Below are positions 1 through 5,912 of a DNA stretch of 7,206 nt, piece by piece. The notes below the pieces were generated by a model. That model was not told where the DNA came from. It made no database searches and worked only from the letters and a program-made list of their open reading frames with translations. The DNA is from Clostridia bacterium. Lineage in GTDB: Bacteria; Bacillota; Clostridia; Oscillospirales; Acutalibacteraceae. The first letter of the stretch is position 1. Every line of letters begins with the position of its first letter. The stretch lies in assembly GCA_900766895.1 (NCBI GenBank), contig CAAFXF010000118.1, positions 1-7,206 on the forward strand, in the 5' to 3' direction. Both the position numbers and the translations under genes were made by a program.

Positions 1-18
1 AAAATAATTATTTTATAT

Positions 19-47
19 AATATAACACAACAAAACAAAAAACGCAA
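19..47 (-). promoter_or_regulatory. possible weak promoter for the next gene, outside the window
   Basis: On the minus strand TTGCGT (42-47) and TATATT (19-24) are separated by 17 bases, downstream of the GTPase terminator and pointing out of the window. The -35 matches the consensus at only 3 of 6 positions and the region is very AT-rich, so chance matches are likely. The gene it would serve is not visible. Confidence 0.2.
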
Positions 48-56
48 TAGGTAACA

Positions 57-96
57 GTTTACAATAAAATAACAGAGCAGAAAACACTGCCCTGTT
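57..96 (-). terminator. rho-independent terminator of the GTPase-NYN gene
   Basis: Read on the minus strand, AACAGGGCAG and CTGCTCTGTT form a 10-bp stem with one G:U pair and a 6-base loop (71-96). A T-rich run, ATTTTATTGT, follows. It starts about 10 bases after the TAA stop of the GTPase gene, as expected for its terminator. The T tract is interrupted, so it may be only moderately efficient. Confidence 0.7.
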
Positions 97-106
97 TTGA
101 AAATAT

Positions 107-2689
107 TTAATGATTGCTTGAAATGATATTTCGTATTGTATCCTCGGCTTCTTTAACCTCGTTGTAAAATTCCTTTGACGACACACGAAGCGCTCCGTTA
201 CCAAGTATAATAAGCTGTTCAAGCGCATCGGAGGTAACCACCCTCACCTTATGCTTTTTTGCCAAATCGAGTGAAACCTTTTCGATATACATATCGGCGG
301 TTTCCGCCTCCTTGGTGTAAACAATATTTACACCGTTTACCTTTTCGGTTTCTCTATGATTTCCCTTAACCTTATACGCGTCAAAAACAACAATTACCTC
401 GCATTTTTTATAGCCCTGATAATTACACAATATGTTAATGAGCGTATTTCTTGCGCCGTCAACGCTGTCCTTGGCAAGCTCCTTTAGATTATCCCACGAA
501 AAAATAACATTATAGCCGTCGACAAGCAGATATTCGGGTCCTTCGTATTTAGGTGTCTTTTTCTTTTTGGGATTGTCGTATGATACAGCCTTTGCTTTTT
601 CGGTAAAGGTAAAATGATTATTATTCGGATTTCTGTTTTTTATCGGTCCGTAGGTTTGCTCAAAGATTTCCATAAGCTCCTTATCGAGTGCAAACAAATC
701 CTTTTTATCTGCATAGCCAGAGACATTACGCATGGACTTTGACGCGGCATACTCGCTTTTCGGAACAGCCAAGGCGCTCGGCAGGTGCATATGGCTTTTA
801 ACCTCGTTCCACCTAACGTTGTAGCCTGCACCCTTTGAGCAGAACACGGAATCGCAGGTGTTTTCGGTATCTGCATCGCAATCGTAATTATTCTTGGCAA
901 TAACCTCATCGGCATTATGACAGGGCTCATAGCCCTTTAGTGTACAAACGAGCTTACCTGCACCGTGAGTATACTGACGCACCTCTCGCGAATAATCATA
1001 CATTGTTGACACAGGGCAAGTGCCTGTAATAACCGACAAATCCCCTATCGTTTCGGGAGGATTAAAACTACCGTGCATATGCTGAATGTCTGCCATCGCT
1101 CTGCCCACATTATCGAGCGGAAGCTCAAGCGTAAAATCATAAACAGGCTCAAGTAAAACAGACTCGGCACTGCGAAGCCCCTGTCTTACGGCACGGTATG
1201 TTGCCTGCCTGAAATCGCCGCCCTCGGTATGCTTTGGATGAGCCTTGCCGGACGCAAGCACAATTTCCATATCGGTTATGGGCGAGCCTGTGAGAACGCC
1301 GATATGCGTTTTTTCATAAAGATGTGTTAAAATCAGCCTTTGCCAATTCTTATCAAGCACATCCTCCTTACACTCGCTCTTAAATACAAGACCGCTGTTT
1401 CTTTTGCCCGGCTTAAGAATGAGGTGCACCTCGGCATAATGTCGCAACGGCTCAAAGTGGCCTATACCCTCAACGGCAGAGGCAACGGTTTCCTTGTAAA
1501 TAATATTACCCTTGCCAAATGAGATTTCTATACCGAATCTGTCGGCAAACAGGCATTGCAAAACCTCAAGCTGAATATCACCCATAAGCTTTACCTGTAT
1601 TTCGCCGAGACGTTCGTTCCACACAACATTAAGCTGTGGGTCCTCGCCCTCAAGCACTCTCATATACGACAAAACAGTGTGAGCATCAACACTGTCGGGA
1701 TAATTGACAGTATAGGTCAAAACCGGTGTCAGTACGGGAAGAGAGGCGTTTTCCTCAAAACCCAAGCCGTCGCCCGACGCGGCAAAGGTTATACCTGCTA
1801 CGGCACATACAGTACCTGCCGTTACCTCATCAACAGCCTTGAACCTTTCGCCCGAATAAATGCGAATTTGGTTAACCTTTTCGCCGTTTACATTTTTATC
1901 GCTTTTTATAATTTCCTTTACCCTCAAGGCACCGCCTGTGATTTTCATCAGAGTAAGGCGCTGTCCCTTATCCTCGGAAATTTTATACACCCTTGCGCCG
2001 AAGATGTCACTGTATTTTGGCATAACGGTATAGCTCGACAGAATATCCATAAATCTTTCAACTCCGTCAAGCCTTAACGCACTGCCAAAGGCGCAGGCAA
2101 AAAGCTTTCGGTGCTTTATTGCCCTTGTAATATCGTCATCATCAATGCCCGATGCTTCATATTTTTCAAGCAAAGCATCGTCGCAAAGAGCAATACCTTC
2201 GTAAAGCTCATCATTTTTTACAGAAAAATCAACGCAGTTATCGCTTAACTTCGTTTTAAGCTGATGCATAACAGCATCCCTGTCTGCGCCGTCCAAATCC
2301 ATTTTATTAACAAAAATAAAGCACGGAATATTATACTTTGACAAAAGCTTCCACAATGTTTGAGTGTGGCTTTGAACACCGTCGGTTGCACTTATAACAA
2401 GCACGGCATAATCAAGCACCTGCAGGGTTCTTTCGGTTTCCGCAGAAAAGTCCACATGTCCGGGAGTGTCAACAAGAGTTATGCTGACATCCTTGTACTC
2501 AAGCAAAGCCTGCTTTGAAAAAATAGTAATTCCGCGCGAGCGTTCAAGAGAAAATGTATCAAGAAAAGAATCTCTGCTGTCTACCCTGCCGAGCTTGCCT
2601 ATTGTACCTGACTGATACAGCATAGCCTCGGACAAGGTTGTTTTACCGGAGTCTACATGGGCAAGAATGCCCACAACTATCTTTTTCAT
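107..2689 (-). CDS. TetM/EF-G-like ribosomal GTPase fused to a C-terminal NYN (Rae1/YacP-like) nuclease domain
   Basis: The protein has 860 residues. The N-terminal two thirds follow the TetM/TetO ribosomal-protection branch of the EF-G family. Visible motifs are G1 AHVDSGKTT (10-18), switch I RGITI (52-56), G3 DTPGH (74-78), G4 NKMD (128-131) and a G5-like GSAL (202-205). EF-G-like domains II-V follow, up to about residue 640, including GGDFRQATYRAVRQG in domain IV. A lysine-rich linker (about 680-716) leads to a NYN/PIN-like domain (719-860) with LLVDGYN (721-727), VVFD (767-770), AETAD (795-799) and TSD (819-821). That pattern is seen in YacP/Rae1, the Bacillus ribosome-associated A-site endoribonuclease. 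TetM alone is about 640 residues, so this is a true fusion. I chose ATG at 2689 because GAGGTGAG lies just upstream; an in-frame ATG at 2704 lies before that site. The TetM drug-displacing loop is not conserved, so tetracycline resistance is doubtful. Ribosome rescue or mRNA cleavage on stalled ribosomes is inferred, not shown. Confidence 0.9.
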   Translation of the reverse strand: MKKIVVGILAHVDSGKTTLSEAMLYQSGTIGKLGRVDSRDSFLDTFSLERSRGITIFSKQALLEYKDVSITLVDTPGHVDFSAETERTLQVLDYAVLVISATDGVQSHTQTLWKLLSKYNIPCFIFVNKMDLDGADRDAVMHQLKTKLSDNCVDFSVKNDELYEGIALCDDALLEKYEASGIDDDDITRAIKHRKLFACAFGSALRLDGVERFMDILSSYTVMPKYSDIFGARVYKISEDKGQRLTLMKITGGALRVKEIIKSDKNVNGEKVNQIRIYSGERFKAVDEVTAGTVCAVAGITFAASGDGLGFEENASLPVLTPVLTYTVNYPDSVDAHTVLSYMRVLEGEDPQLNVVWNERLGEIQVKLMGDIQLEVLQCLFADRFGIEISFGKGNIIYKETVASAVEGIGHFEPLRHYAEVHLILKPGKRNSGLVFKSECKEDVLDKNWQRLILTHLYEKTHIGVLTGSPITDMEIVLASGKAHPKHTEGGDFRQATYRAVRQGLRSAESVLLEPVYDFTLELPLDNVGRAMADIQHMHGSFNPPETIGDLSVITGTCPVSTMYDYSREVRQYTHGAGKLVCTLKGYEPCHNADEVIAKNNYDCDADTENTCDSVFCSKGAGYNVRWNEVKSHMHLPSALAVPKSEYAASKSMRNVSGYADKKDLFALDKELMEIFEQTYGPIKNRNPNNNHFTFTEKAKAVSYDNPKKKKTPKYEGPEYLLVDGYNVIFSWDNLKELAKDSVDGARNTLINILCNYQGYKKCEVIVVFDAYKVKGNHRETEKVNGVNIVYTKEAETADMYIEKVSLDLAKKHKVRVVTSDALEQLIILGNGALRVSSKEFYNEVKEAEDTIRNIISSNH

Positions 2690-2693
2690 TTTC

Positions 2694-2736
2694 TCACCTC
2701 GCATATCATTACATATGATAACACATAACGAGGTGA
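2694..2736 (-). promoter_or_regulatory. inverted repeat that buries the GTPase ribosome binding site
   Basis: TCACCTCG and CGAGGTGA form a perfect 8-bp inverted repeat (2694-2701 with 2729-2736). A nested 6-bp pair, TATCAT/ATGATA (2704-2709 with 2715-2720), closes a 5-base loop. In the minus-strand RNA the 3' arm is the Shine-Dalgarno sequence itself, ending 4 bases before the ATG at 2689. The folded RNA would therefore hide the binding site. No long U tract follows, so it is not a normal terminator. It could instead be a DNA operator or a chance repeat. Confidence 0.55.
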
Positions 2737-2764
2737 TTGTAAAACTATATTTGTATACCTACAA
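2736..2764 (-). promoter_or_regulatory. possible internal promoter for the GTPase gene
   Basis: On the minus strand TTGTAG (2759-2764) and TACAAT (2736-2741) are 17 bases apart, at the end of the yolD-like gene. The -10 matches 5 of 6 positions and the -35 only 3 of 6. A transcript from here would start near 2729 and would lack most of the 5' arm of the inverted repeat that covers the ribosome binding site. It would let the GTPase be made independently of the polymerase operon. Confidence 0.3.
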
Positions 2765-3140
2765 TATCCGAAATAGTTATTTGAGAGGAATCCGAAAAAG
2801 TAATCACCTGCTCTATTGTGTCAATTCTTTTTACCGTACCTGTTTTCTGCACATACGAGCCGCCGGACTTATATTTGTCGGGCACAAAATAGGTAACGGT
2901 TATCTGCAAGCCGTCGCCGATATTGCACTGCACATATTGCAAAATCTCATCAATCTGTTGTATTTCATCCTCATCAAGAACTATTCTGTCATCGGTTACC
3001 CTTGCGGTTTCTGCAATTTCTTCCTCAAAGCCCTTTAGGGTGGCAAAGGATGCAAACTGTGCAGAGCGTTGTGCCATAGACAAATGAGGATGCCTTACCG
3101 ACTGATGATGAGGCAGGTCTATAATATCATCATATTTCAT
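2745..3140 (-). CDS. YolD-like family protein, partner of the Y-family polymerase
   Basis: This is a 131-residue soluble protein. Its N-terminal half has the pattern of the clostridial YolD-like proteins coded next to UvrX/UmuC-type polymerases: YDDIIDLPHH (3-12), then SMAQRSAQFASFATLKGFEE, then ETARVTDDRI. The C-terminal half (about 75-131) looks like a small beta-rich domain, with alternating hydrophobic residues ending ITISDIVGIQI. The start ATG overlaps the polymerase stop codon (TAATG). The ribosome binding site GGAGG lies inside the last polymerase codons, 11-12 bases upstream, so translation is probably coupled. YolD-type proteins are thought to accompany or modulate the polymerase, much as UmuD does for UmuC, but the biochemical role is unproven. 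The family call rests on the N-terminal motif and the gene order. Confidence 0.82.
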   Translation of the reverse strand: MKYDDIIDLPHHQSVRHPHLSMAQRSAQFASFATLKGFEEEIAETARVTDDRIVLDEDEIQQIDEILQYVQCNIGDGLQITVTYFVPDKYKSGGSYVQKTGTVKRIDTIEQVITFSDSSQITISDIVGIQI

Positions 3141-4630
3141 TATGCCTTGTGACCTCCGACCTGATTATTACGTTCTCTCGTGGTTGCACATTCCTGCAAA
3201 TTTGTACCCTTAAGTATGGCATTTTTACCGTATCTGCGTTGAATATTGAGCATAGCATTTTGAAGCTTTCTTTCTCGTTTGAGCATATTTTCCTCAGCCG
3301 TTAACTTGGAATAATCGGTAAACAAATCAAGCTGTACAGCCTGATTTTCAACCGCAGACTCCTCTGTTATATTATTTGCACAAACGGTAATCTTGCGAAC
3401 GGTCAGGCTTGAATCCGCTATGCGTTCAAACAGCTCGAGTGCAGAGCCTACCAAAAGTTTTGTTGACGAGGTGAAGCGACCGAGATTAGTACATGAATGA
3501 GAATGCTTGGGCATTTTTCTGCCGTATCTGTCAACCGAAATTTCTCCGTCAAAGCCCTTTTTGACATTTTCTATATCATAATTTACGGTTAGCACTATTT
3601 GATTGGTAACAACTCCTTTATCTACCAAATCGAGAGCAAGAAGCTCCATCATTTCCCTAACAATAATTTTTGCCTCATCAAAGGAATAAGGTCTTGTTAA
3701 AACCTGACCGGAGCTGATGCTTTTTGTTTCGGGCTTATACGCCTTTACATCCTGTATGGTGCAAGGCTCCCAGCCCCATGCGTGATCGATAAGAAGCTCG
3801 GCATTTATCCCAAAAAGCTTATACAACAAATCCTCGTTATAAAAATCGTTTTGTCTGCCGAGAGAGCAACGGGCAATATCTCCCATAGTGTAAATACCGA
3901 CAGATGCAAGCCTTTTTGCCGTGCCTGCACCGACCCGCCAAAAATCAGTAATAGGCTTATAATCCCACATGATTTGACGAAATGAGCTTTCATCAAGCTG
4001 TGCTATCCTAACTCCGTTTTTATCGGCAGGCATACGCTTTGCCACAATATCCATGGCAACCTTGCAAAGAAACATATTTGTGCCTATGCCTGCAGTAGCG
4101 GTTATACCTGTCACATCAAAAACACGCGATATCATTTCGCCCGCAAGCTGATGTGCTGTAATTTTGCGTTGACGAATATAATTTGTTGCATCAATAAAAA
4201 CCTCGTCTATTGAATAAACAAGAATATCCTGCGGCGACACAAATTCAAGATAAACGGAAAAAATGTCGTTGCTGTATTTTTTGTACAAATTCATCCTCGG
4301 CGGCGCGACAATATAGGACACCTCAACAAGAGTATCCTCAAGCTCGTCGGCATCGTATGAGCTACACCTGAAATCAGCATAATTGTTGGCAAGCCTACGC
4401 TTATTGTTAACCTGCCCAACGCTCTCAACAACCTCAAAAAGCCTTGCCCTGCCTGCAATTCCGTACGCCTTAAGCGACGGCGACACGGCAAGGCAAATTG
4501 TTTTTTCCGTTCTGCTTTCATCTGCCACAACAAGATTTGTCTTTAACGGATTAAGCCCACGCTCAACGCACTCAACCGATGCGTAAAACGATTTAAGATC
4601 TATTGCTATATATGTTTTTTGCTTTGACAT
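3140..4630 (-). CDS. Y-family translesion DNA polymerase (UmuC/UvrX/ImpB-MucB-SamB type)
   Basis: The protein has 496 residues and copies damaged DNA templates with low fidelity. The palm is marked by AIDLKSFYASVEC (9-21, first catalytic Asp at 11) and YSIDEVFIDAT (139-149, catalytic Asp142/Glu143). TATAGIGTNMFLCKVAMD (178-195) and the helix-hairpin-helix segment around FWRVGAGTAKRLASVGIYT (230-248) follow. The little-finger region covers about 290-420. QLDLF (433-437) is a textbook beta-clamp binding motif. A conserved basic tail ending ATTRERNNQVGGHKA (482-496) is typical of clostridial UvrX-like enzymes. The ATG at 4630 is preceded by a modest AAAGG site about 9 bases upstream. It overlaps the yolD-like gene by one base and has a LexA-like box in its promoter, pointing to SOS induction. 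All catalytic residues are present, so it is probably active. Its closest named relatives are likely the UvrX/YqjW group, but I assign no symbol. Confidence 0.93.
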   Translation of the reverse strand: MSKQKTYIAIDLKSFYASVECVERGLNPLKTNLVVADESRTEKTICLAVSPSLKAYGIAGRARLFEVVESVGQVNNKRRLANNYADFRCSSYDADELEDTLVEVSYIVAPPRMNLYKKYSNDIFSVYLEFVSPQDILVYSIDEVFIDATNYIRQRKITAHQLAGEMISRVFDVTGITATAGIGTNMFLCKVAMDIVAKRMPADKNGVRIAQLDESSFRQIMWDYKPITDFWRVGAGTAKRLASVGIYTMGDIARCSLGRQNDFYNEDLLYKLFGINAELLIDHAWGWEPCTIQDVKAYKPETKSISSGQVLTRPYSFDEAKIIVREMMELLALDLVDKGVVTNQIVLTVNYDIENVKKGFDGEISVDRYGRKMPKHSHSCTNLGRFTSSTKLLVGSALELFERIADSSLTVRKITVCANNITEESAVENQAVQLDLFTDYSKLTAEENMLKRERKLQNAMLNIQRRYGKNAILKGTNLQECATTRERNNQVGGHKA

Positions 4631-4669
4631 AACCGTAACCTTTTTCTACACAAAATATACTGTAAAATC

Positions 4670-4697
4670 ATTATATCACACAAAAAACAAAAATCAA
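4670..4697 (-). promoter_or_regulatory. promoter of the polymerase-yolD operon
   Basis: On the minus strand a perfect -10 TATAAT (4670-4675) lies 16 bases downstream of TTGATT (4692-4697, 4 of 6 to TTGACA). The expected start of transcription is near 4663, giving a short leader of about 33 bases before the polymerase ATG at 4630. Confidence 0.6.
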
Positions 4698-4709
4698 TAC
4701 AAATGTTCG
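4696..4709 (-). promoter_or_regulatory. candidate LexA (SOS) box
   Basis: The minus strand reads CGAAC-ATTT-GTATT. The Gram-positive LexA/DinR consensus is CGAAC-N4-GTTYG. The left half is perfect and the right half has two mismatches (8 of 10 defined positions). It overlaps the -35 element of the polymerase promoter, a position where LexA binding would block RNA polymerase. Polymerases of this family are known SOS genes in Bacillus. The imperfect right half keeps this a candidate. Confidence 0.5.
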
Positions 4710-4785
4710 AATTTTATGTTTAAGGGTATATTTCGGTACTAATGCTTTTGATTATTTAATCCCCTCAGTCGCATATAAAATACTT

Positions 4786-4810
4786 GGATCCCCTTGAATC
4801 AAGGGGATCC
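4786..4810 (-). terminator. terminator hairpin of the SGNH hydrolase gene
   Basis: GGATCCCCTTG and CAAGGGGATCC pair perfectly over 11 bp around a 3-base loop, about 10 bases after the stop of the hydrolase gene. On the minus strand AAGTATTTTATAT follows, a broken T tract. Position and stability support a rho-independent terminator for the hydrolase. On the plus strand no T run follows the stem. Confidence 0.7.
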
Positions 4811-4819
4811 GAATTATTC

Positions 4820-5578
4820 TTAATAGTATCGAGTTGTAAAGCGTTCAAGGCATTCCTTAAACACAGGAGTCCACAGCTCCTTATATCCCCTACGTGTAGG
4901 GTGAATATCATCATTCATAAAGTCATTTGAAGCAGACATATCATTAACCTCATCATAATTCCACAGGTCAATTACACCGATAGTCCACTTTTGGCTTAAT
5001 TTTTCAATAGCCTCCACCATTTTTGCATAGGCGTCGCTGTCGTATTTTGGATTTGTAAAGAAAACAACAGGACAGCTCCATGTTGATTTTGCATAAGCAA
5101 TTATGTATTCGATTGCGCCGATGACGGTTTTGGTATCAAAGGTGTTTATGTCATAGCTGTCTGATATTTCGCCGAGAGGCATATTTTTCGTTGCATCGTT
5201 GGTTGACAGCTGACAAACAAAGGCATCGGCAGAAAAGTGTTTATCAATAGTTTTCATACGGGATATATAGCTGCTCTTATCGTTATCAACAAGAGTTGTG
5301 CCCGACTTTGCTTCTTTTATGGGAATAACACCGTACTGATGTTCAAGATAATCTACAAAAGAATCGCCGAGAGAACAGTAACCATAGGTAACGGAGCTAC
5401 CGAGGAATATTATTTTTTTACCGTAAAGAGAGCTTTCCTCAAGCGTACACTGCTTTGAAGAATACTGAACACTGTTGCCCTTACTGAACAAGCCGAGCAT
5501 ATTGCCGACAACTCCGCCGGCAGTAAAAATGCACACAAGCACAATGGCAATGATTGCAGTTACGGCACCTTTTTTCAT
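4820..5578 (-). CDS. membrane-anchored SGNH/GDSL-family hydrolase
   Basis: This is a 252-residue protein with an uncleaved-looking signal anchor (residues 5-30, hydrophobic after MKKG) and an extracellular hydrolase domain. There is no convincing lipobox: Cys16 is preceded by Val. The SGNH blocks are in order: IFLGSSVTYG (57-66, nucleophile Ser62), a block II glycine in AKSGTT (Gly93), LSTND (124-128, Asn127) and DDIHP (223-227, Asp223/His226). Family members are esterases, lipases or carbohydrate de-acetylases. The substrate cannot be read from the sequence; a cell-surface polysaccharide or peptidoglycan ester is a guess based on location. AGGAGGT lies 6 bases before the ATG at 5578, which fixes the start. 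The gene stands alone, with its own promoter and terminator. A neighbouring GT87 glycosyltransferase is also envelope-related but appears to be a separate transcript. Confidence 0.9.
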   Translation of the reverse strand: MKKGAVTAIIAIVLVCIFTAGGVVGNMLGLFSKGNSVQYSSKQCTLEESSLYGKKIIFLGSSVTYGYCSLGDSFVDYLEHQYGVIPIKEAKSGTTLVDNDKSSYISRMKTIDKHFSADAFVCQLSTNDATKNMPLGEISDSYDINTFDTKTVIGAIEYIIAYAKSTWSCPVVFFTNPKYDSDAYAKMVEAIEKLSQKWTIGVIDLWNYDEVNDMSASNDFMNDDIHPTRRGYKELWTPVFKECLERFTTRYY

Positions 5579-5601
5579 GGCATTACCTCCTCAACAAATA
5601 A

Positions 5602-5628
5602 ATGCACATCCAAAGCAAAGATGTGCAT
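5602..5628 (-). promoter_or_regulatory. 5'-UTR hairpin upstream of the SGNH hydrolase
   Basis: ATGCACATC and GATGTGCAT form a perfect 9-bp stem with a 9-base loop, ending about 14 bases before the AGGAGGT ribosome binding site. In the minus-strand RNA it is followed by UUAUUUGUUG, so it could act as a weak attenuator. It could also simply protect the mRNA. I recognise no known riboswitch or T-box in the roughly 105-base leader. Confidence 0.45.
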
Positions 5629-5658
5629 AGATAAATATATAGGAATAGGCTGACCATT

Positions 5659-5700
5659 GTTTCTCCTACAACCGCTATCCTACGACAGTTATTCTACAAC
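5659..5700 (-). repeat. three tandem 14-bp repeats over the -10 and start of the hydrolase promoter
   Basis: On the minus strand three adjacent 14-base units read GTTGTAGAATAACT (5687-5700), GTCGTAGGATAGCG (5673-5686) and GTTGTAGGAGAAAC (5659-5672). They share the core GTYGTAGRA. The first unit contains the -10 hexamer; the other two cover the expected start site and early transcript. Regular spacing of this kind suggests a repeated protein-binding site, but I do not recognise the regulator. Confidence 0.55.
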
Positions 5701-5719
5701 AAAGCAGTGTTGTTGTCAA
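5691..5719 (-). promoter_or_regulatory. strong promoter of the SGNH hydrolase gene
   Basis: On the minus strand a perfect -35 TTGACA (5714-5719) and -10 TAGAAT (5691-5696, 5 of 6) are separated by exactly 17 bases. Transcription should begin near 5684, giving a leader of about 105 bases. The spacer contains the dyad ACAACA/TGTTGT (6 bp around a 6-base centre), which could be an operator. Confidence 0.75.
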
Positions 5720-5757
5720 TTATTAACGGATTTGTTTATTATTTATTTATTGTTAGT

Positions 5758-5912
5758 CTATTCGAATTTGTAAACAGAAAGCTGTTGCTTATCATCGCAA
5801 AGTCCGAGGAAGACCTCCTTTGCGCTTTTGAGTCCTTGCTTTTTCAGCTGTTTTTTAGCCACTCCTCGTTAAGATTCATACATTTCAGGTTTTCATCAAT
5901 AAAAAATTCAGG
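5758..5912 (-). pseudogene. frameshifted C-terminal remnant of a DUF421 (YetF-like) membrane protein
   Basis: On the minus strand, reading from 5912 (PEFFIDENLKCMNLNEEWLK) and shifting by one base at the A6 run (complement of 5851-5856), the frame continues as QLKKQGLKSAKEVFLGLC and ends DDKQQLSVYKFE with a TAG at 5758. In my recollection this matches the end of the cytoplasmic domain of DUF421/YetF proteins without gaps: NLK, then a hydrophobic heptad, L..QGL.S..EVF..L, and a final LSVY. One extra A would restore a single frame. Only about 50 residues of the usual 150-230 remain, and the membrane part is missing. It is therefore a dead remnant, not a sequencing slip in an intact gene. The terminator of the upstream glycosyltransferase overlaps its first codons. 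No start with a good ribosome binding site is visible. Confidence 0.55.

Noticed and set aside
13..228. Minus-strand 71-codon frame at the window start
   Set aside because: It overlaps the end of the GTPase gene in another frame and runs through its terminator hairpin. The hydrophobic tail comes from AT-rich intergenic DNA.
590..617. Cysteines 590, 604, 612 and 617 (protein residue numbers) of the GTPase as a zinc site
   Set aside because: Spacing is irregular and the segment resembles the normal C-terminal EF-G-like region of this family. Without an alignment showing that all four are conserved, a metal site is not supported.
1556..2077. Plus-strand open frame of 173 codons
   Set aside because: It lies wholly antisense to well-conserved GTPase codons, has no family resemblance and no ribosome binding site. 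It is a shadow frame.
107..2689. Plain call of a tetracycline resistance gene (tetM/tetO/tetW)
   Set aside because: The protein is about 220 residues longer than TetM, lacks the Ser-Pro-Val loop, and carries a nuclease-like domain. Similarity to TetM marks the superfamily but does not show resistance.
4786..4810. The GGATCC palindromic pair as a mobile-element terminal repeat
   Set aside because: The stem is a tight 11-bp hairpin just after a stop codon, with no transposase or target duplication nearby. It is best read as a terminator.
4820..5578. Lipoprotein anchoring of the SGNH hydrolase through Cys16
   Set aside because: The residue before Cys16 is Val, which does not fit the lipobox rule of Gly/Ala/Ser at that position. 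A signal anchor is the better reading.
5659..5700. Tandem 14-bp units as a CRISPR array
   Set aside because: The units are contiguous with no spacers, are too short and are diverged. Their position over a promoter fits regulation instead.
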